64,000 nt of DNA from Chakrabartyella piscis (GTDB lineage: Bacteria; Bacillota; Clostridia; Lachnospirales; Anaerotignaceae): the NCBI GenBank assembly GCA_030067835.1, contig CP092441.1, positions 992,001 through 1,056,000 of the forward strand. Reading direction: 5' to 3'. Below the pieces are notes generated by a model that saw nothing but the letters and a program-made list of their open reading frames with translations, was not told the DNA's origin and ran no database searches. Below are positions 7,723-16,260 of this stretch, piece after piece. The position numbers and the translations under genes are program-made. Positions within the stretch are counted from its first letter, which is position 1, and the number at the start of each line of letters is the position of its first letter.

Positions 7723-9729
7723 ATGAAACGTTTTTTGGTACTAATGGGAGCAATTTCCCTAGTGGCAACAGGTTGTGGTTCGTCAACATCAGAAGCATCA
7801 GAGCCAGTGGCAATTACAACAACAGTGGAAACAATGTCATTTACATCAGATGACCAATTTACAAACAATGATTATGAAGTGGGTTGCATTTTTGGTGAAT
7901 ATGAAACCATTACATTGGCAAATGGTGGCAGTACCTCAAGTGCAAGTGGTGTTTCCATTGATGGAGATACCATCACCATCGCAGCAGAAGGGTCTTATAT
8001 GCTAGAAGGAACCCTAGACAATGGGCAAATTATCATAGATGTGGATGATGCAGATAAGGTGCAACTTTCCTTGAATGGAGTCGCCATCAGTAACAGCACA
8101 ACAGCACCGATTTACGCAATAGAAGGTGATAAGGTGTTTATCACAACAGAAAAAGGAACCACAAATACATTGATTGCCAATATTGCAGAGGATGCATCTT
8201 CCAATGTGGATGCAGCAATCTTTGCAAAAACAGATGTAACCTTAAATGGTGAAGGAACATTGGTGATTGCAAGTACAAATGGAAATGGGATCACTTCCAA
8301 AGACGATTTGGCAATTACAGGTGGAACTTATGAAATTGTAGCAGACCAACATGGTTTGGAAGCCAACAATAGCATTCGTATTGCAGATGGTGTCTTTGAT
8401 ATCACAAGTGTAAAAGATGGGCTTCATAGTGAACATGATGAAGATGAAAGTTTGGGGTATATCTACATTTTGGATGGTGATTTTACCATTGCAGCAGAAG
8501 GAGATGGCTTGGATAGTAGCTCTTATGTGGAAATTGTAGATGGTGATTTTGATATTTTGACAGGTGGCGGTTACATCAATGCACCAGAACACGTTTCCAC
8601 TATGGGTGGTGGCGGAATGCAAGGTGGCGGTATGCAACGTACCGAAATGGCACAAACTGAAATGATGATGCCAGAAATGAGTGGTCAACAAGGTGGTATG
8701 AGTCAACAAGGTGGTATGGGTCAACAATCAGCTATGGGTCAACAGGGAAATATGGCACAACCAGAAATGAGTATGACAGAAATGCCTGTTATGGAAGAAA
8801 GAACACAAAGTACAATGCCAGAACGTACAGAACAAGCCACAACAGAACAACAGGCTGGTATGGAAAACATGGCAAGAGGTGAAATGGCAACATCCACAAC
8901 AACAGAAGATGACACTGTCAGCACAAAGGGAATCAAAGCGACAACAGCCATTGTGATTTATGGTGGTAACTTCAATATTGATGCTTGTGATGATGCGCTT
9001 CATGCAAACAATTATTTGGAAATTTATGAAGGTACATTCAGTATTGCAACTGGTGATGATGCAATTCATGCAGATGTGACCACAACCATTTTTGGTGGTA
9101 CCATCGAAATTACCACATGTTATGAAGGTTTGGAAGGTCACACAGTGGTAGTGGCAGGTGGCGATATTGATATCTATGCTTTGGATGATGGTATCAATGC
9201 AGCAACCAGTGAATATGTAACAGATGGCACAGAAGTTTCCATTACCATTTCTGGTGGTAGATTGGTGATTGATGCCAATGATGAAGGTGATGGTTTGGAT
9301 GCAAATGGCAATGTTTACTTCACAGGTGGCGATGTCATTATTTCAGGAACACCAACTACAACAGATACCAGTTTGGATTACAATAGCACAGCAATCATCA
9401 CAGGTGGTAGCTTCTTGGCAGCAGGTAGCACCAGTCAAACCAGACAAAACTTTGGTGATGATTCCACACAAGGAAGCATTTTGGTAGACCTCAGTAGCGT
9501 ACAATCAGGAACCATTACCCTAACCGATAGCAGTGGAAATGTAGTTGTAGAGTGGACACCAGTGAAGTCTTATCAGTCCATTCATATTAGCACACCAGAC
9601 ATAACAGTAGGCGAAACATACACTTTGACAACACCATCTGAAACACAAACCTTCACAATGGATACATTGATTTATGGAGAAGGTGGCAACCACGGTAGCA
9701 CAGGTGGTGGCATGAAAATGGGTAGATAA
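7723..9729 (+). CDS. Cthe_2159-type beta-helix carbohydrate-binding lipoprotein with a Met-rich insert
   Basis: A 668-residue surface lipoprotein. The signal peptide ends in a lipobox (ATGCGSS, C18). Most of the protein is short repeated beta-helix rungs of the form GGxFxIxxxDDAL/I (GGTYEIVADQHGLEANNSIRI; GGNFNIDACDDALHANN; GGDIDIYALDDGINAA), as in the polysaccharide-binding Cthe_2159 family. Residues about 291-400 are a low-complexity insert rich in Met, Gly, Gln and Glu, with about 20 methionines and no Cys or His, splitting the helix in two. It is third in the VTC/DUF4956 operon, 12 bases downstream, with AGGAGG before ATG 7723. Binding to a wall or extracellular polymer is likely. Confidence 0.85.
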   Translation: MKRFLVLMGAISLVATGCGSSTSEASEPVAITTTVETMSFTSDDQFTNNDYEVGCIFGEYETITLANGGSTSSASGVSIDGDTITIAAEGSYMLEGTLDNGQIIIDVDDADKVQLSLNGVAISNSTTAPIYAIEGDKVFITTEKGTTNTLIANIAEDASSNVDAAIFAKTDVTLNGEGTLVIASTNGNGITSKDDLAITGGTYEIVADQHGLEANNSIRIADGVFDITSVKDGLHSEHDEDESLGYIYILDGDFTIAAEGDGLDSSSYVEIVDGDFDILTGGGYINAPEHVSTMGGGGMQGGGMQRTEMAQTEMMMPEMSGQQGGMSQQGGMGQQSAMGQQGNMAQPEMSMTEMPVMEERTQSTMPERTEQATTEQQAGMENMARGEMATSTTTEDDTVSTKGIKATTAIVIYGGNFNIDACDDALHANNYLEIYEGTFSIATGDDAIHADVTTTIFGGTIEITTCYEGLEGHTVVVAGGDIDIYALDDGINAATSEYVTDGTEVSITISGGRLVIDANDEGDGLDANGNVYFTGGDVIISGTPTTTDTSLDYNSTAIITGGSFLAAGSTSQTRQNFGDDSTQGSILVDLSSVQSGTITLTDSSGNVVVEWTPVKSYQSIHISTPDITVGETYTLTTPSETQTFTMDTLIYGEGGNHGSTGGGMKMGR

Positions 9730-9745
9730 GAATAGCAGAAAACAA

Positions 9746-9777
9746 AGAAGCGGTTGCAAATGCAACCGCTTCTTCTT
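9746..9777. terminator. Bidirectional terminator between convergent genes
   Basis: AGAAGCGGTTGCA (9746-9758) and TGCAACCGCTTCT (9761-9773) form a perfect 13-base stem with a two-base loop. T-rich DNA follows on both strands. It serves the VTC operon (+) and the oxidoreductase (-). Confidence 0.85.
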
Positions 9778-9852
9778 ATATATTGCGTTTCATATTGTGA
9801 TTTGAGTTCCATATTATGAAATTAGTGTCATAATACAAGAAAACATGTGATT

Positions 9853-11040
9853 TTATGACAGAATATCGAACAATCCTTCATTTTTGATTTGTTTATTGAG
9901 TTGTTCTAGGTAAACATCTTCATCAATAGGCAAAGAGACTTTTTGACCTGTCCAACTGCTCAGAAGTGCACCATTTGCCAATTCCAAGCTGTTGATACCT
10001 TCAACACCAGGAATCAAAAGAGGGGTACCTTCCAAAATGTGGAGTGCAAAGTTTTCCATGGTAAGGGTGTGTTGCAAACCAAATCCTTCGGAGCAAGAAA
10101 GTTCTTCCACGGTGTACAATCCAACCAATGGTTTGCCTTGGATAAAGTCTTTGACACGATCCATTTCCATAGACTGATTCAATTCCATTTCAGTTGCTTC
10201 CAAACGATAAATTTCACCTTTCTTACCATTTTCTGTAATGACAACTTTACCACCATCAAAAGAAATTTCCAAACGATCCAAACCAACAATATCATGGGCA
10301 CAAGCAATGTATACACCTGTCACACCATCACCATACTCAGCAACAAGAGTTACATCGTTGTCTACAGAAATTTCACGGTGCAAACCAAATTCTACATTTG
10401 CATATAAAGATTTTGGCATGCCACAAATCCATTGCCACAAATCCAATTGATGTGGTGTTTGGTTCATGAGGATGCCACCACCTTCACCACCCCAAGTACC
10501 ACGCCACGCACTTTGATCATAGTATCTATCTGGTCGCCACCAATTGGTGCTGGTCCAATGGATGCGACGTACTTTACCAAGTTCACCAGAAGAAACAATA
10601 TCTTTGGCTCTTTGATACAAAGGATTGGTGCGTTGGTTGAAAATCATACCAAAGGTAACATCAGGATGTGCTGCACTACAACGATTCATTGCAGCCACTT
10701 CTTTGACATGAAGACCAGCTGGTTTATCCAACAAAACATGAATTCCGTGTTCCAAACAATACATGGTGAGTTCTGGATGGTTTTTGTGTGGTGTTGCAAT
10801 GATCACTGCATCCACAGTGCCACTTGTCACCATTTCTTTCCAATCTGTGAAAAATGGTACATTTGGATAGAGTTCTGCAAAACCAGCACGTTTTTTTTCA
10901 TCTCTACTGGAAAGTGCTGCCAAAACACCATGTTCCGGTGCCTTTGCGCCAAATACAGCACCATCGCCCCAAAGTAACTTTGCATAAAGTGAGCCCTGAA
11001 ACCCCATTCCAATGACCCCAAATCTAATTTTATCTGCCAT
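9853..11040 (-). CDS. Gfo/Idh/MocA-family NAD(P)-dependent oxidoreductase
   Basis: A 395-residue dehydrogenase of the Gfo/Idh/MocA family, which oxidises or reduces sugars and sugar acids. The Rossmann motif is at the N-terminus (GVIGMGFQGSLYAKLL), the substrate-site lysine is in LLDKPAG (family motif EKP), and a conserved HQLDLWQWICG follows. AGGAGG precedes ATG 11040. It faces away from the NagB-type gene across a 127-base shared promoter region. The substrate is not evident; placement beside sugar-phosphate genes favours a carbohydrate. Confidence 0.87.
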   Translation of the reverse strand: MADKIRFGVIGMGFQGSLYAKLLWGDGAVFGAKAPEHGVLAALSSRDEKKRAGFAELYPNVPFFTDWKEMVTSGTVDAVIIATPHKNHPELTMYCLEHGIHVLLDKPAGLHVKEVAAMNRCSAAHPDVTFGMIFNQRTNPLYQRAKDIVSSGELGKVRRIHWTSTNWWRPDRYYDQSAWRGTWGGEGGGILMNQTPHQLDLWQWICGMPKSLYANVEFGLHREISVDNDVTLVAEYGDGVTGVYIACAHDIVGLDRLEISFDGGKVVITENGKKGEIYRLEATEMELNQSMEMDRVKDFIQGKPLVGLYTVEELSCSEGFGLQHTLTMENFALHILEGTPLLIPGVEGINSLELANGALLSSWTGQKVSLPIDEDVYLEQLNKQIKNEGLFDILS

Positions 11041-11096
11041 AATACCCTCCTAATCTCCATGACTTTAGTTTTATTGTATATTTTGTATTGCATTTC

Positions 11097-11125
11097 TTGG
11101 TTTTTTCTTATTTTTATGGTAACAT
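11097..11125 (+). promoter_or_regulatory. Probable promoter of the NagB-type gene
   Basis: TTGGTT (11097-11102), 17-base spacer, TAACAT (11120-11125) preceded by TGG (extended -10). On the opposite strand TTGCAA and TACCAT, 17 bases apart, could serve the oxidoreductase. Confidence 0.45.
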
Positions 11126-11167
11126 ACTACAATATAAGTTGCAACAAAAAAATGAAAGGGTGATTTT

Positions 11168-11923
11168 ATGAAAACACAAGTTTATGACAAAGCAAAAGTA
11201 TATATTTTTGAAACCAGAACGGAAATGGGGATAGTGGCAGCCAAAGATGCAGCAAAATGTATTTTGGAATGTTTAGAAGAAAAAAAAGAAATCAATTGTG
11301 CATTTTCAGCAGCACCATCACAGTTGGATTTTTTACAAGCTTTGATTGCAGACAAAACCATCCCGTGGGAAAGAATCAATGCATTTCATGTGGATGAATA
11401 TGTGGGTATGCCTTCTAGTAACAAAGCATCTTTTGTCCATTTCTTGCAAGAGTCCATTATGAATCATGTGCCACTGAACAACAAATTTTTCTTAAATGGA
11501 GAAAATGAGCCGGAAGCAGAAATGAAACGCTACACTGAAGCATTGGCAACACATCCATTGGATATTATTTTTCTTGGAATAGGTGAAAATGGTCATATCG
11601 CTTTCAATGACCCAGATGTGGCAGATTTTGATGACAAACAAGTGGTGAAAATGGTGGAATTGGATGTTCCTTGTAGACAACAGCAGGTCAATGATGGATG
11701 TTTCCTCACATTGGAAGATGTACCAACACATGCTTTGACATTGACCATTCCAGCACTTTTATCTGCAAAAAATCATTTTTGCATTGTGCCAACAGAATTG
11801 AAATCCACAGCAGTGAAACTGGCACTGACAGGTGAAATTGCAACAACGTGTCCTGCTAGTATTTTGCGTACTGTAGAAGGAATGCAAATCTATTTGGATC
11901 AGGATGCAGCCAAACAATTGTAA
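11168..11923 (+). CDS. nagB: Glucosamine-6-phosphate deaminase family protein
   Basis: A 251-residue NagB-type sugar-phosphate deaminase/isomerase, which converts glucosamine-6-phosphate to fructose-6-phosphate and ammonia. Key segments are the aspartate-rich FHVDEYVGM, the GIGENGHIAFNDP loop with catalytic residues, and TLTIPALLSA. GAAAGGGTG precedes ATG 11168. The length and the GIGENGHIAFNDP motif favour a deaminase over the related 6-phosphogluconolactonase. A relaxed or different amino-sugar substrate remains possible because no nagA is adjacent. Confidence 0.82.
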   Translation: MKTQVYDKAKVYIFETRTEMGIVAAKDAAKCILECLEEKKEINCAFSAAPSQLDFLQALIADKTIPWERINAFHVDEYVGMPSSNKASFVHFLQESIMNHVPLNNKFFLNGENEPEAEMKRYTEALATHPLDIIFLGIGENGHIAFNDPDVADFDDKQVVKMVELDVPCRQQQVNDGCFLTLEDVPTHALTLTIPALLSAKNHFCIVPTELKSTAVKLALTGEIATTCPASILRTVEGMQIYLDQDAAKQL

Positions 11924-11931
11924 ATTCACTT

Positions 11932-12092
11932 TGTCATTCAGAGGAAAAACAACGAAGAATCCAATAACGGGCGCATCGTGATACGCCCCTACGATGTTTG
12001 GGGTAATGGCGTGTATCGGTTTTGTCATTCAGAGGAGGAATATCGAAGAATCCTATATGATATTTGTAGGGGATGGCGTCCTCGACATCCCG
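11932..12092. repeat. Cluster of A-type and B-type dispersed repeats
   Basis: Four units in a row: A-type 11932-11961 (TGTCATTCAGAGG to GAAGAATCC), B-type on the minus strand 11968-11992 (CGGGCGCATCG to CGCCCCTAC), A-type 12023-12053, and B-type 12066-12092. The last is identical to 5164-5190. There is no coding potential. Confidence 0.7.
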
Positions 12093-12098
12093 TAAATC

Positions 12099-12123
12099 AC
12101 CTTCCACTTTGGGAGGTTTTTTT
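12099..12123 (+). terminator. Terminator before the glycyl-radical operon
   Basis: ACCTTCC (12099-12105) pairs with GGGAGGT (12111-12117) across a five-base loop, then seven T. It isolates the nagB unit from the following operon. Confidence 0.7.
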
Positions 12124-12241
12124 ATTTCCAAAACCCAAGATATGCAAAAAAAATAAATACAAAAAGAAAAGAAAAATTCCATCAAAGAGATACAATGTTA
12201 TCAATGAAAATACTTCAATATAGGAAAAGGGAGATGAAACT

Positions 12242-13141
12242 ATGACAACAGGGAACATTACAGAAATCCAACGTTGTTCTTTCAATGATGGACCTGGTAT
12301 TCGAACCACTGTATTTTTAAAAGGTTGCAACATGAATTGTGCTTGGTGCCACAATCCAGAAACCATACGTCACACAAAAGATTTGCATTACTATGTGGGC
12401 AATTGTATCGGTTGCTATAAATGCGTGTATGTCTGTCCTTGTAAAGCACATAAAAAAATCAATGGAGAACACCGCTTCTTCCCTAATTTATGTGTGAAAT
12501 GTGGCAAATGTGCAGCAGTGTGTTATGCTGGTGCAATGGAAATGTCTGGCACACAAATGGGCGTAGAAGATGTGATGCAACAAGTGGTACAAGACAAACC
12601 ATATTACATAGATTCCAATGGTGGTGTGACCATTTCTGGTGGCGAAGTCATGTGTCAAATTCCATTTGCTTTGGAGCTTACAGAAGCTTGTAAAGCTGAA
12701 AATATTTCTGTTGGCGTGGAAACCAATATGCATGTACCATTTGAAGAAATGAAACCACTTCTCGACAAAATTGACTTGGTGATGTGTGATTTGAAGATTT
12801 TCGACAACGCAGAACACAAGAAATGGACAGATGTAGAAAATACCTTAATCAAAGAAAATATCAAAAAATTGGATGAATTGGGGATTCCTTATATTGTAAG
12901 AACACCCCTTGTTCCAGGTGCAACCGATAGCAATGAAAACATCAAAGCCATTGCAGAATTCCTGAAAGATGCAAAAAACATGATGTACTACGAATTGTTG
13001 AACTTCAATCCACTTGGTGGTTCCAAATATAAAAGTCTTTCTAGAAAAAATGTGTTTGCAGATGCAAAACCATTGCCAAAATCTCGTATCCAAGAATTGA
13101 AAGAAATTGCAGAAGCATATTGCACTGTACGTGTAGAATAA
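12242..13141 (+). CDS. Glycyl-radical enzyme activating protein (radical SAM)
   Basis: A 299-residue activase that uses S-adenosylmethionine and a [4Fe-4S] cluster to install the glycyl radical on its partner enzyme. The radical SAM motif CxxxCxxC is C29, C33, C36 (CNMNCAWC). Two additional ferredoxin-like cysteine sets follow: C55-C58-C61-C65 and C84-C87-C90-C94. This insert is typical of activases for non-PFL glycyl radical enzymes. The SAM-binding GGE (ISGGEV) is present. GGGAG stands before ATG 12242, and the partner gene starts 12 bases downstream. Confidence 0.95.
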   Translation: MTTGNITEIQRCSFNDGPGIRTTVFLKGCNMNCAWCHNPETIRHTKDLHYYVGNCIGCYKCVYVCPCKAHKKINGEHRFFPNLCVKCGKCAAVCYAGAMEMSGTQMGVEDVMQQVVQDKPYYIDSNGGVTISGGEVMCQIPFALELTEACKAENISVGVETNMHVPFEEMKPLLDKIDLVMCDLKIFDNAEHKKWTDVENTLIKENIKKLDELGIPYIVRTPLVPGATDSNENIKAIAEFLKDAKNMMYYELLNFNPLGGSKYKSLSRKNVFADAKPLPKSRIQELKEIAEAYCTVRVE

Positions 13142-13153
13142 GGAGGAAATACC

Positions 13154-15352
13154 ATGGGAAAGATTCAATTCATCAATGAATTTCCAGCAACAGAAGAGTT
13201 TACCTTAGATAAAAGAATTAAGTTGTTGCGTCAACGTAAATTGGAACAAACAGAAGAAAAAATTGAAATGGAAGGTGGTTTGGATGAAGACGATTATGGT
13301 CGTGTGGTATGTCCAGATGATTTCTATTTTGAACCAGATTCCAACCATCCAGATGGCTCCTACTATGGTTATGAAGGTTGGTCACATAACTATTGCAAAC
13401 TTTTGAGGGAACATCCTTTGTATTGCGATCCTTTGGATGCATTTGTGGGACGTGGTTTCTTCTTTATGACTAGACAAAAGGGTAGTCTTTGGAACCCTGA
13501 TCATCCATATACAGAATTGAAATCGGCTTTTGATGAATACAATATCGTTTGTGGTATTGGTAGCGATGGTCATTTCACACCAGATCTCAACATGGGATTT
13601 GATATGGGCTGGATTGGTATTTTAAAGAAATTGGAAAAATTCGAACAAATCAACACAGCACCAGAAAACGAAATCTTCTACACAACAGAAAAGAAAATGG
13701 TCAATGCCATTATGACATTCCTGAATCGTGTAGCAGATGAACTGATGGCGTTGTCAGAAGAAGAAAACAACCCTTATTTGAAACAAAACTTGGTGGAAAT
13801 GTCCCAAACCAATCGTAAAATTGCAAATGACAAACCAGAAACTTTGCGTGAATGTATCCAATGGATGTGTTGGTTCAGCTTCTTCAGTCGTTTGTACAAT
13901 CGTGGACCCAGTGGTGGTCAATTGGATGAATTGTTGCGTCCATTCTACGAAAGAGATATTGCAGCTGGTATCATTGATGATGAAACAGCAAAATTCTATA
14001 TTGCTTGTTTGTATTTGAATGACACCAGATACTATCAATTGGCAGGACCTGATGACAATGGTGATGATATGGCATCTAAAATCAGCTATTTGATTTTGGA
14101 AGCGGCAGATTGGATCAACATTGCTTGCAATTTGACGGTTCGTGTACATGACAATATGAATGAAGATTTCTTCACAAAAGCAGTTGGTTATTTGTTCAAA
14201 AACAAAAATGGTTGGCCAAGATTTTCTGGTGACAATAGCCTTGTAGATGGCTTTATGCGTTGTGGTTACGAAAAGAATTTGGCTAGAAAACGCTTGGCTG
14301 CTGGTTGTAGCTGGATGAGCATTCCAGGCATGGAATACACCCTCAATGATTTGGTGAAAATCAATGCTGCAAAAGTATTTGAAGTGGCATATTACGAAAT
14401 GGTGAAATCTGGTGAATATGGCACAGACAAACTTTGGGAAATCTTCTCTAAGCATTTGGAACGTGCAGTCAATACCACTGCAAAGGGCATCAAATTCCAC
14501 TTGACATGGCAGGATCAAAATGAACCAGAGTTGATTTGTAACTTGCTCAGCCAAGGACCAGTAGAAAAGGGTTTGGATGTGACCAAAAGTGCAATGTATT
14601 TCAATATGTGTATCGATGGTTCTGGTATCGCAACAGTAGCAGATAGCTTTGCTGCTTGTGAACAGCGTGTAGAAAAAGAAGGCAAAATCACATGGGAAGC
14701 ATTGACCAAACAATTGGAGCTCAACTATAATGACATTGATGGAGAATACATCCGTCAAATGATGTTGCATAGTGAACGCTTTGGCGGTGGCGATTCTTTG
14801 GCGGATCGTTGGGCAAGTCGCATCAACGAATTGTTCACAAATCTTGTGCGTAAAGAATGTGATAATTACGAAGGTATCAACTTCATTCCAGGTTGGTTCA
14901 GCTGGTCAAATACATTGGAATTTGGTAGTCGTGTACGAGCTACACCAAATGGCAGAAGAAATGGAGAAGCCATCAACCATGGTGCAAATCCAACTTCTGG
15001 GTTTAGAAAAGATGGTGCTGTTACCGCTATGGCAAACTCCATTGCAAATGTACAACCATTCTTTGGCAACTGTGCACCTGTACAATTGGAAATTGATCCT
15101 GGTATTGCAGATACAGAAGAAGGCGTTGGCAAAATGGTCAGCATGATTCGTACCATTTTGGAAACAGGCAATACCCTCTTAAACATCAATATCATCAACA
15201 AAGAACAAATTTTGGAAGCACACAAAGATCCAAGTAAATACCCAGACCTTGTGGTACGTGTCACAGGATTTACTTCCTATTTTGCAATGCTCAGCCCAGA
15301 ATTCCGCCAATTGGTTGTGGATCGTGTGTTGGCAGTCAATGGAGAGTGCTAA
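13154..15352 (+). CDS. Glycyl radical enzyme with atypical GCSW active-site loop
   Basis: A 732-residue glycyl radical enzyme of the PFL-like superfamily. The C-terminal radical loop is RVTGFTSYF with Gly705, 27 residues from the end. The thiyl-radical cysteine is C385 in AAGCSWMSIPG. In glycerol, choline, hydroxyproline and propanediol enzymes this loop reads GCVE, with Glu two residues after Cys as a general base; here that position is Trp387. An N-terminal GIGSDGHFTPDLNMGF is also family-like. It is shorter than many members (about 760-850 residues). AGGAGG precedes ATG 13154. A cupin and a mannose-6-phosphate isomerase follow, so a sugar or sugar phosphate is the likely substrate. It is not PFL, whose site is Cys-Cys. 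Confidence 0.92.
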   Translation: MGKIQFINEFPATEEFTLDKRIKLLRQRKLEQTEEKIEMEGGLDEDDYGRVVCPDDFYFEPDSNHPDGSYYGYEGWSHNYCKLLREHPLYCDPLDAFVGRGFFFMTRQKGSLWNPDHPYTELKSAFDEYNIVCGIGSDGHFTPDLNMGFDMGWIGILKKLEKFEQINTAPENEIFYTTEKKMVNAIMTFLNRVADELMALSEEENNPYLKQNLVEMSQTNRKIANDKPETLRECIQWMCWFSFFSRLYNRGPSGGQLDELLRPFYERDIAAGIIDDETAKFYIACLYLNDTRYYQLAGPDDNGDDMASKISYLILEAADWINIACNLTVRVHDNMNEDFFTKAVGYLFKNKNGWPRFSGDNSLVDGFMRCGYEKNLARKRLAAGCSWMSIPGMEYTLNDLVKINAAKVFEVAYYEMVKSGEYGTDKLWEIFSKHLERAVNTTAKGIKFHLTWQDQNEPELICNLLSQGPVEKGLDVTKSAMYFNMCIDGSGIATVADSFAACEQRVEKEGKITWEALTKQLELNYNDIDGEYIRQMMLHSERFGGGDSLADRWASRINELFTNLVRKECDNYEGINFIPGWFSWSNTLEFGSRVRATPNGRRNGEAINHGANPTSGFRKDGAVTAMANSIANVQPFFGNCAPVQLEIDPGIADTEEGVGKMVSMIRTILETGNTLLNINIINKEQILEAHKDPSKYPDLVVRVTGFTSYFAMLSPEFRQLVVDRVLAVNGEC

Positions 15353-15408
15353 CTCGAATTTGATGAGTGTTGGATGTTTTGTTTTGTCGAATTCAATGGA
15401 AAATGATT

Positions 15409-15432
15409 GTAGGGGCATCGTTTCGGTGCCCG
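15409..15432 (+). repeat. B-type hairpin inside the glycyl-radical operon
   Basis: GTAGGGGCATCG pairs with CGGTGCCC around a short loop. It lies in the 120-base gap between the glycyl radical enzyme and the cupin gene. No T tract follows, so it probably does not stop transcription. Confidence 0.65.
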
Positions 15433-15473
15433 TTCGTTGAAAACTCAATTGGGATATGAAAAGGAGATCAACT

Positions 15474-16238
15474 ATGCGTAGCGAAGATATCAAAAAAGTA
15501 GTTTTGGACTTAAAAGAAGCAAAATCAGCAAGCGTTTCCATGTTGGATGGTGTCATTCCAGGTGCAACTGTATATTATCACAATATGCTTGCAGATGAAC
15601 AAGTGCAATTTATGGCAGATACCAGTTTCATTCGTATTTTCTTCTTGTGTGTGGGTGCTGTTACCTTCCAATCAGAAGGCAAAGAATATGCATATGATGA
15701 AAAAGCAGTGTTTGCAAACAAACCAGAAAAAACAGTGGAAATCTTGGCAAATACCAATGCACAAGTGGTGGAAATTCGTTGGGAAATGCATGAAAGCGAT
15801 TTGGCAGAATTGGCAGAAACAGATGTGGAATTCCCCATCACAGAAAAATATGTGGATGCTTCTCAATACCGTGATCCATTCAAAAGTGAAAAAACCATCA
15901 GTCGTGCAATCGTCAAACAAAGAATGATTCCTCGTTTTGCAATGGGCAGTGTGGAAACACATGGTGATGACTTGATTGGACAACACGAACATCCACTTTT
16001 GGATCAATTCTTCTGGAGTTTTTCTGAAAATGATTGCGATTTGCTCATTGACGATTTGGTGTATCCTATGTATGGCGATACCTTCTTGTACATTCCTTTG
16101 GGTTCCAATCATGGCGTGAAAACTGCTGGAAACCAAATTGCACATTATATCTGGTTGGATTTCATTACCGATGCAGAAGCAGCAAATGCGTTCTTGGATG
16201 AGGTACATAAACCAACTGGTGTCAAAGAAAGTTTTTAA
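15474..16238 (+). CDS. Two-domain cupin protein, probable metal-dependent sugar isomerase or epimerase
   Basis: A 254-residue protein that looks like two cupin barrels. The first half (to about 120) lacks metal ligands. The second has H171 and H173 (QHEHP), Q178 and H213 (GSNHGV), a classic cupin metal site. AAGGAG precedes ATG 15474; the ATG at 15456 lies before that ribosome site and is rejected. Its place between a glycyl radical enzyme and ManA suggests it isomerises or epimerises the sugar substrate or product, or opens a ring. I cannot place it in a named family. Confidence 0.6.
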   Translation: MRSEDIKKVVLDLKEAKSASVSMLDGVIPGATVYYHNMLADEQVQFMADTSFIRIFFLCVGAVTFQSEGKEYAYDEKAVFANKPEKTVEILANTNAQVVEIRWEMHESDLAELAETDVEFPITEKYVDASQYRDPFKSEKTISRAIVKQRMIPRFAMGSVETHGDDLIGQHEHPLLDQFFWSFSENDCDLLIDDLVYPMYGDTFLYIPLGSNHGVKTAGNQIAHYIWLDFITDAEAANAFLDEVHKPTGVKESF

Positions 16239-16260
16239 AAGAAAGTTTTTGAGGTGATAT

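Noticed and set aside
11932..12092. CRISPR array
   Set aside because: The repeated units are palindromic, irregularly spaced and scattered across the window; no regular repeat-spacer pattern or cas gene exists.
13754..14770. 338-codon minus-strand frame under the glycyl radical enzyme
   Set aside because: Antisense shadow of a confirmed gene.
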